Origin: Luteibacter aegosomatissinici
GTDB lineage: Bacteria; Pseudomonadota; Gammaproteobacteria; Xanthomonadales; Rhodanobacteraceae
Direction: 5' to 3'
DNA: 64,000 bases
Assembly (NCBI RefSeq): GCF_023078495.1
Contig: NZ_CP095742.1
Location: 992,001 to 1,056,000, forward strand
Shown here: piece by piece, positions 59,760-64,000 of the stretch
Position numbering within the stretch: position 1 is the first letter of the stretch
Layout of the letters: each line of letters begins with the position of its first letter
Made by a program: the position numbers and the translations under genes
The notes under the pieces: model-generated
What the model was told of the DNA's origin: nothing
What the model saw: the letters and a program-made list of their open reading frames with translations, nothing else
Database searches by the model: none

Positions 59760-60304
59760 AGCCAGCGATCCCGCTCGGCTTCGGCCTTGCCTTGCGCGGC
59801 GAGGATCAGGTCGGCCACCTCGCGGGCGGCGCCATAGCCGCCGGAAAGGCGGGTGCGCCAGTGGGCACGCTCGGCTACCCAGGGGTGGGCGTTGGCCACG
59901 GCCACGGCCAGGCCGCTGATACCCATGGCGGGCAGGTCGGGCAGGTCATCGCCGACAAAGGCGGCCTGTTCCGGTTCAAGGTGCAGGGCTTCGAGCAGGG
60001 CGTTGAGCGTGGCCCGTTTGTCCTTCTGGCCCTGGTACACATGCTGGATACCCAGTTCCTCGGCGCGCAGCGAGACCGGGTGGCTGATCCGCGCCGTAAT
60101 GATCGCGACCTTGATGCCGTTTTCCTGCAGGCGTTTCAGGCCGAGGCCGTCGTGCACATGGAACACCTTGGTTTCGCGGCCATCTTCCGCATACCACAGG
60201 CGCCCGTCGGTGAGCGTGCCATCCACGTCGAATACGACCACGCGGATACGGGCGGCGCGCTCGGCGATGTCGGTGGGAATCTCGAAGTAGTGCGTGTAGG
60301 CCAT
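59756..60304 (-). CDS. kdsC: Kdo-8-phosphate phosphatase
   Basis: A 182-residue HAD phosphatase that makes Kdo from Kdo-8-P for the LPS inner core. Motif I is VVFDVDGTLTDGRLWY, motif II IITARIS, the Lys is in QGQKDKR and motif IV FVGDDLPDLPAM. Followed by lptC with a 4-base overlap. Confidence 0.95.
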   Translation of the reverse strand: MAYTHYFEIPTDIAERAARIRVVVFDVDGTLTDGRLWYAEDGRETKVFHVHDGLGLKRLQENGIKVAIITARISHPVSLRAEELGIQHVYQGQKDKRATLNALLEALHLEPEQAAFVGDDLPDLPAMGISGLAVAVANAHPWVAERAHWRTRLSGGYGAAREVADLILAAQGKAEAERDRWL

Positions 60305-60360
60305 GGCTTGAAGAGGTAGGGGCGGGTCCGGCGCGGTGGGGACGCGCCCGTGGGGCGCGC

Positions 60361-61374
60361 TCAGACGACGCGGGCGCGGAGCAGGTCGTGGATGTTCAGG
60401 GCGCCAACCACGCGGCCGTCGGCATCGGTGACCAGCAGGGCGTGGATCTGGTGTTTTTCCATCAGCTGGGCGGCCTCGACGGCAAGCTTGTCCGAGCCGA
60501 TGGTCTTGGGGCCCCGGGTCATCAGTTGGGCTACGGTGGCGCCGCGCAGGTCCACGCCGTCGTCATCCAGCGCACGGCGCAGGTCACCGTCGGTGAACAC
60601 GCCGATCAGGCGGCCATCCGGCTCCACGACGGCGGTCATGCCCAGGTGCTTGCGGGTCATTTCCACCAGCGCCTCGCTGAGCGTGGCGGTCACCGGCACG
60701 CGGGGCACATCGTCGCCGCTGTGCATCACATCGGCGATGTGCAGCAACAGGCGGCGGCCCAGGCTGCCGGCCGGGTGCGAACGGGCGAAATCATCCGAGG
60801 TGAAGCCGCGGGCCTCGAGCAGGGCGATGGCGAGGGCATCGCCCATCACCAGGGCCGCGGTAGTGCTCGTCGTGGGCGCCAGCCCGTGGGGGCACGCCTC
60901 GGAGGCGACGTTCCCGTCGATGTTCACATCGGCCTGGCTGGCCAGCGATGACTTGGGGTTGCCCGTGATCGAGATCAGCCGGATGCCCTGGCGCTTGATG
61001 GCGGGCAGGATGAACAGCAGCTCGTCGGTCTCGCCCGAGTAGGAGATGGCCAGCACGATATCGTCCGGCTGGATCATGCCCAGGTCGCCGTGGCTGGCCT
61101 CGCCCGGGTGCACGAAGAACGACGGGGTGCCGGTGGAGGCGAGTGTGGCGGCGATCTTGCGGGCGATATGGCCCGATTTGCCCATGCCCGAAACCACCAC
61201 ACGCCCCTTGCAGGCCAGGATCATCTCGCAGGCCTGGACGAAGGTGGCATCCACCCGGCTTTCCAGCGCCCGGATGGCGGCCGCCTCAGTGGCGATGACG
61301 GTACGCGCGCTGCGCACGACGGTATCGGCGTTCACGAAGGCGTGGCTGGTGGGCGGAGCGGTGCGGGCGTTCAT
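60361..61374 (-). CDS. kdsD: D-arabinose-5-phosphate isomerase
   Basis: A 337-residue enzyme converting ribulose-5-P to arabinose-5-P, the first step of Kdo synthesis. The N-terminal SIS domain has VVVSGMGKSGHIARKIAATL, FVHPGEASHGDLGMI and ISYSGETDEL. Two CBS domains occupy about 210-330 (VMHSGDDVPRVP and GVFTDGDLRRALDDDGVDLR). The reading frame continues upstream antisense to murA; the start at 61374 fits the family. It is divergent from ibaG. Confidence 0.95.
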   Translation of the reverse strand: MNARTAPPTSHAFVNADTVVRSARTVIATEAAAIRALESRVDATFVQACEMILACKGRVVVSGMGKSGHIARKIAATLASTGTPSFFVHPGEASHGDLGMIQPDDIVLAISYSGETDELLFILPAIKRQGIRLISITGNPKSSLASQADVNIDGNVASEACPHGLAPTTSTTAALVMGDALAIALLEARGFTSDDFARSHPAGSLGRRLLLHIADVMHSGDDVPRVPVTATLSEALVEMTRKHLGMTAVVEPDGRLIGVFTDGDLRRALDDDGVDLRGATVAQLMTRGPKTIGSDKLAVEAAQLMEKHQIHALLVTDADGRVVGALNIHDLLRARVV

Positions 61375-61551
61375 TCGGCCTTGGGTCCGGGCTGGGGGCT
61401 GTCCCTGGGCAACCCGGGATGTCCATTTCTGCGACACCGGATTTCCATTACCATTACATATTCTCATTTTATCGTCGCTGGGATCGACCAGTGATTCAGG
61501 GACCGTTTCGGAACCCCTGGCCCGCGGCGACCCCTTCCCCACGGAGAATCC

Positions 61552-61791
61552 ATGGACGCTGCCCGCATCCAGGCATTGATTGAAGCCGGCCTGCCCGGCG
61601 CCCGGGTGGACGTGCGCGGCGATGACGGCGTTCATTTTGAAGCCGAGGTCATCTCGGCCCAGTTCGCCGGCAAGCTGCCGCTCGCCCGCCACCGCCTTGT
61701 TTACGCCACCCTTGGCGACCTCATGGGCGGTGCCATCCACGCGCTGGGCCTGAAAACCCTTACCCCGGAAGAAGCCGCCGGCCGCCCCTGA
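61552..61791 (+). CDS. ibaG: BolA/IbaG-family protein
   Basis: A 79-residue BolA-type protein with the HRLVYATLGDLM and helix-turn features of the IbaG group (partner of monothiol glutaredoxins, acid response). His50 lies in LARHRLVYA. It sits just before murA, the usual place of ibaG. The gene name is by position and family. Confidence 0.9.
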   Translation: MDAARIQALIEAGLPGARVDVRGDDGVHFEAEVISAQFAGKLPLARHRLVYATLGDLMGGAIHALGLKTLTPEEAAGRP

Positions 61792-63090
<1,299 letters not shown>

Positions 63091-63096
63091 CCGTTC

Positions 63097-63191
63097 GTAG
63101 GCGCCCACCCTGTGGGCGACATCTTTCGCGATGAGGTAGCAGAGCCTATGGCTCTTTCGCGAAAGGCATCGCTCACAGGGTGAGCTCCTAC
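63097..63191. repeat. GTAG-headed palindromic repeat (long form), copy 5
   Basis: A 95-base inverted repeat between the converging murA and DUF3108 genes. GTAGGCGCCCACCCTGTGGG and its diverged complement (CTCACAGGGTGAGCTCCTAC) form the outer arms, with TCTTTCGCGA/TTTCGCGAAAG inside. It is the most diverged long copy. Confidence 0.84.
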
Positions 63192-63193
63192 GT

Positions 63194-63227
63194 AAAAAGA
63201 AACCCGCCGATCGGCGGGTTTCTTTTT
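63194..63227. terminator. Perfectly palindromic bidirectional terminator
   Basis: A perfect 34-base palindrome: AAAAAGAAACCCGCCGA at 63194-63210 and its exact complement to 63227. It serves murA and the converging DUF3108 gene. Confidence 0.93.
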
Positions 63228-63924
63228 ACTTGCCTTCGAACTTCACCAGCTCAAGCGTGAGGTCGCCACCATCCTTCTGTGCCAGCTTCACCGGCACCGG
63301 ATACTTGGCGGGTACGTACCACGCGCTGAAACCGCGGTCCTGATCGGTGCGATCCACGCGCGTCGCCTGGAACGTGCCGGCAGGGACCGTGATCTTCTCG
63401 CTGGCCGCGACCTTGAACGACTGCGTTTCGACGGATTGCTTCACGCCAACGGGGAACGTTGCGTCCTTTGCGCCACCGTGCAGCGCCACGCCCAGGGCGA
63501 GGGGCAGCGTGTTGCGCTCGACCATGCCCGCCGGAGCGGTGTAGTTGAAGGTCTTGCTGCCGTTATCGACCACGGTGACCGCGTTGCCATTCACCGTGAG
63601 TTCGCGGGTCTTTTCCTTGAACGCGCTCAGCTTGTACTTGTACGACACCGCCTGCGGTACCTTGCCGGCCCAGGTGAAGCGCGACACTTCCGAACTGTTC
63701 GCACCGAGCGCGGCGGCGAGGCCCGAGGTGCCCTGGGTGGTGTTGGTGTATTCGAACTGGCGATTGCCAGCCGATTTGAGTGTGAGCGTGGCATTGCCCA
63801 GCGGCGAGCCGCCCTGCAGCACGTTGTAGGTGGCGGTGAACGACTGCGGCACATCCGCGGCGAACGCGGCGGCGGGCAGGGCGAGGGCCAGGCCAAGGCT
63901 GGCGCGGAGGAGGGTGGTCTTCAT
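63226..63924 (-). CDS. Exported DUF3108-type protein
   Basis: A 232-residue protein with a signal peptide (MKTTLLRASLGLALALPAAAFA). The mature part is beta-rich (SFTATYNVLQGGSPLGNATL, YVPAKYPVPVKLAQKDGG) and fits DUF3108, found in many Proteobacteria; the fold has been linked to envelope or lipid-binding roles but no function is proven. It is convergent with murA. The start at 63924 is chosen for the signal peptide. Nothing can be called with confidence in the last 76 bases upstream. Confidence 0.85.
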   Translation of the reverse strand: MKTTLLRASLGLALALPAAAFAADVPQSFTATYNVLQGGSPLGNATLTLKSAGNRQFEYTNTTQGTSGLAAALGANSSEVSRFTWAGKVPQAVSYKYKLSAFKEKTRELTVNGNAVTVVDNGSKTFNYTAPAGMVERNTLPLALGVALHGGAKDATFPVGVKQSVETQSFKVAASEKITVPAGTFQATRVDRTDQDRGFSAWYVPAKYPVPVKLAQKDGGDLTLELVKFEGK

Positions 63925-64000
63925 GCACCCGAGTTTAAACCGGGCGGCTGAACGCGGGGTCACCTGTGCGTGCGCCCGATGCCCCCCCAGATACCTCGCC

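Overview
The window is a high-GC chromosomal segment of a gammaproteobacterium. It is most likely a member of the Xanthomonadales family Rhodanobacteraceae (Luteibacter/Dyella type). This is inferred from gene content and order: an LPS-type glycosyltransferase locus abutting etfBA, the block kdsD-kdsC-lptC-lptA-lptB-rpoN-hpf-hprK-rapZ-PTS, and many GTAG-headed palindromic repeats. I saw no rRNA, tRNA, CRISPR array or transposase.

Left region (1-11.7 kb, minus strand): the edge of a surface-polysaccharide locus. Five tightly packed genes downstream of etfBA (HAD-UbiA fusion, DprE1-like oxidase, multi-membrane GT-C-like protein, DprE2-like reductase, NAD-epimerase) match the polyprenyl-phospho-D-arabinofuranose pathway best known from mycobacteria. 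Two large composite glycosyltransferase genes (WbsX-RgpF and GT2-GT4) lie between etfB and the ETF-ubiquinone oxidoreductase gene. With fadE at 42-45 kb, the etf genes form the electron path of fatty-acid beta-oxidation.

Middle (13.4-44.8 kb): mostly housekeeping and envelope genes. They include an amidase; a four-gene MCE/Mla-type lipid transporter; gcvT and gcvH; a MetJ repressor domain fused to a lysine/alanine-rich histone-H1-like tail; a TonB-family protein; a serine hydrolase; a LemA/M48 protease pair; an NTT-like transporter; GtrB-like GT2; mtgA; hslO; a dual-GAF GGDEF-EAL protein; an ECF sigma/anti-sigma/DUF4097 operon; GTP-dependent PEP carboxykinase; and a TetR regulator, alpha/beta hydrolase and FadE.

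Accessory stretch (44.9-51.4 kb): repeat-rich, gene-poor or made of lineage-specific genes. It holds a 27-bp-arm inverted-repeat element, GTAG repeats, a tandem pair of 460-residue S41-family proteins, and a decaying array of secreted paralogues that carries a frameshifted remnant of its own first gene.

Right region (51.4-64 kb, mostly minus): the regulatory PTS (ptsI, ptsH, IIA, rapZ, hprK), hpf, rpoN, the LPS-export and Kdo genes lptB-A-C and kdsC-D, then divergent ibaG-murA and a DUF3108 protein.
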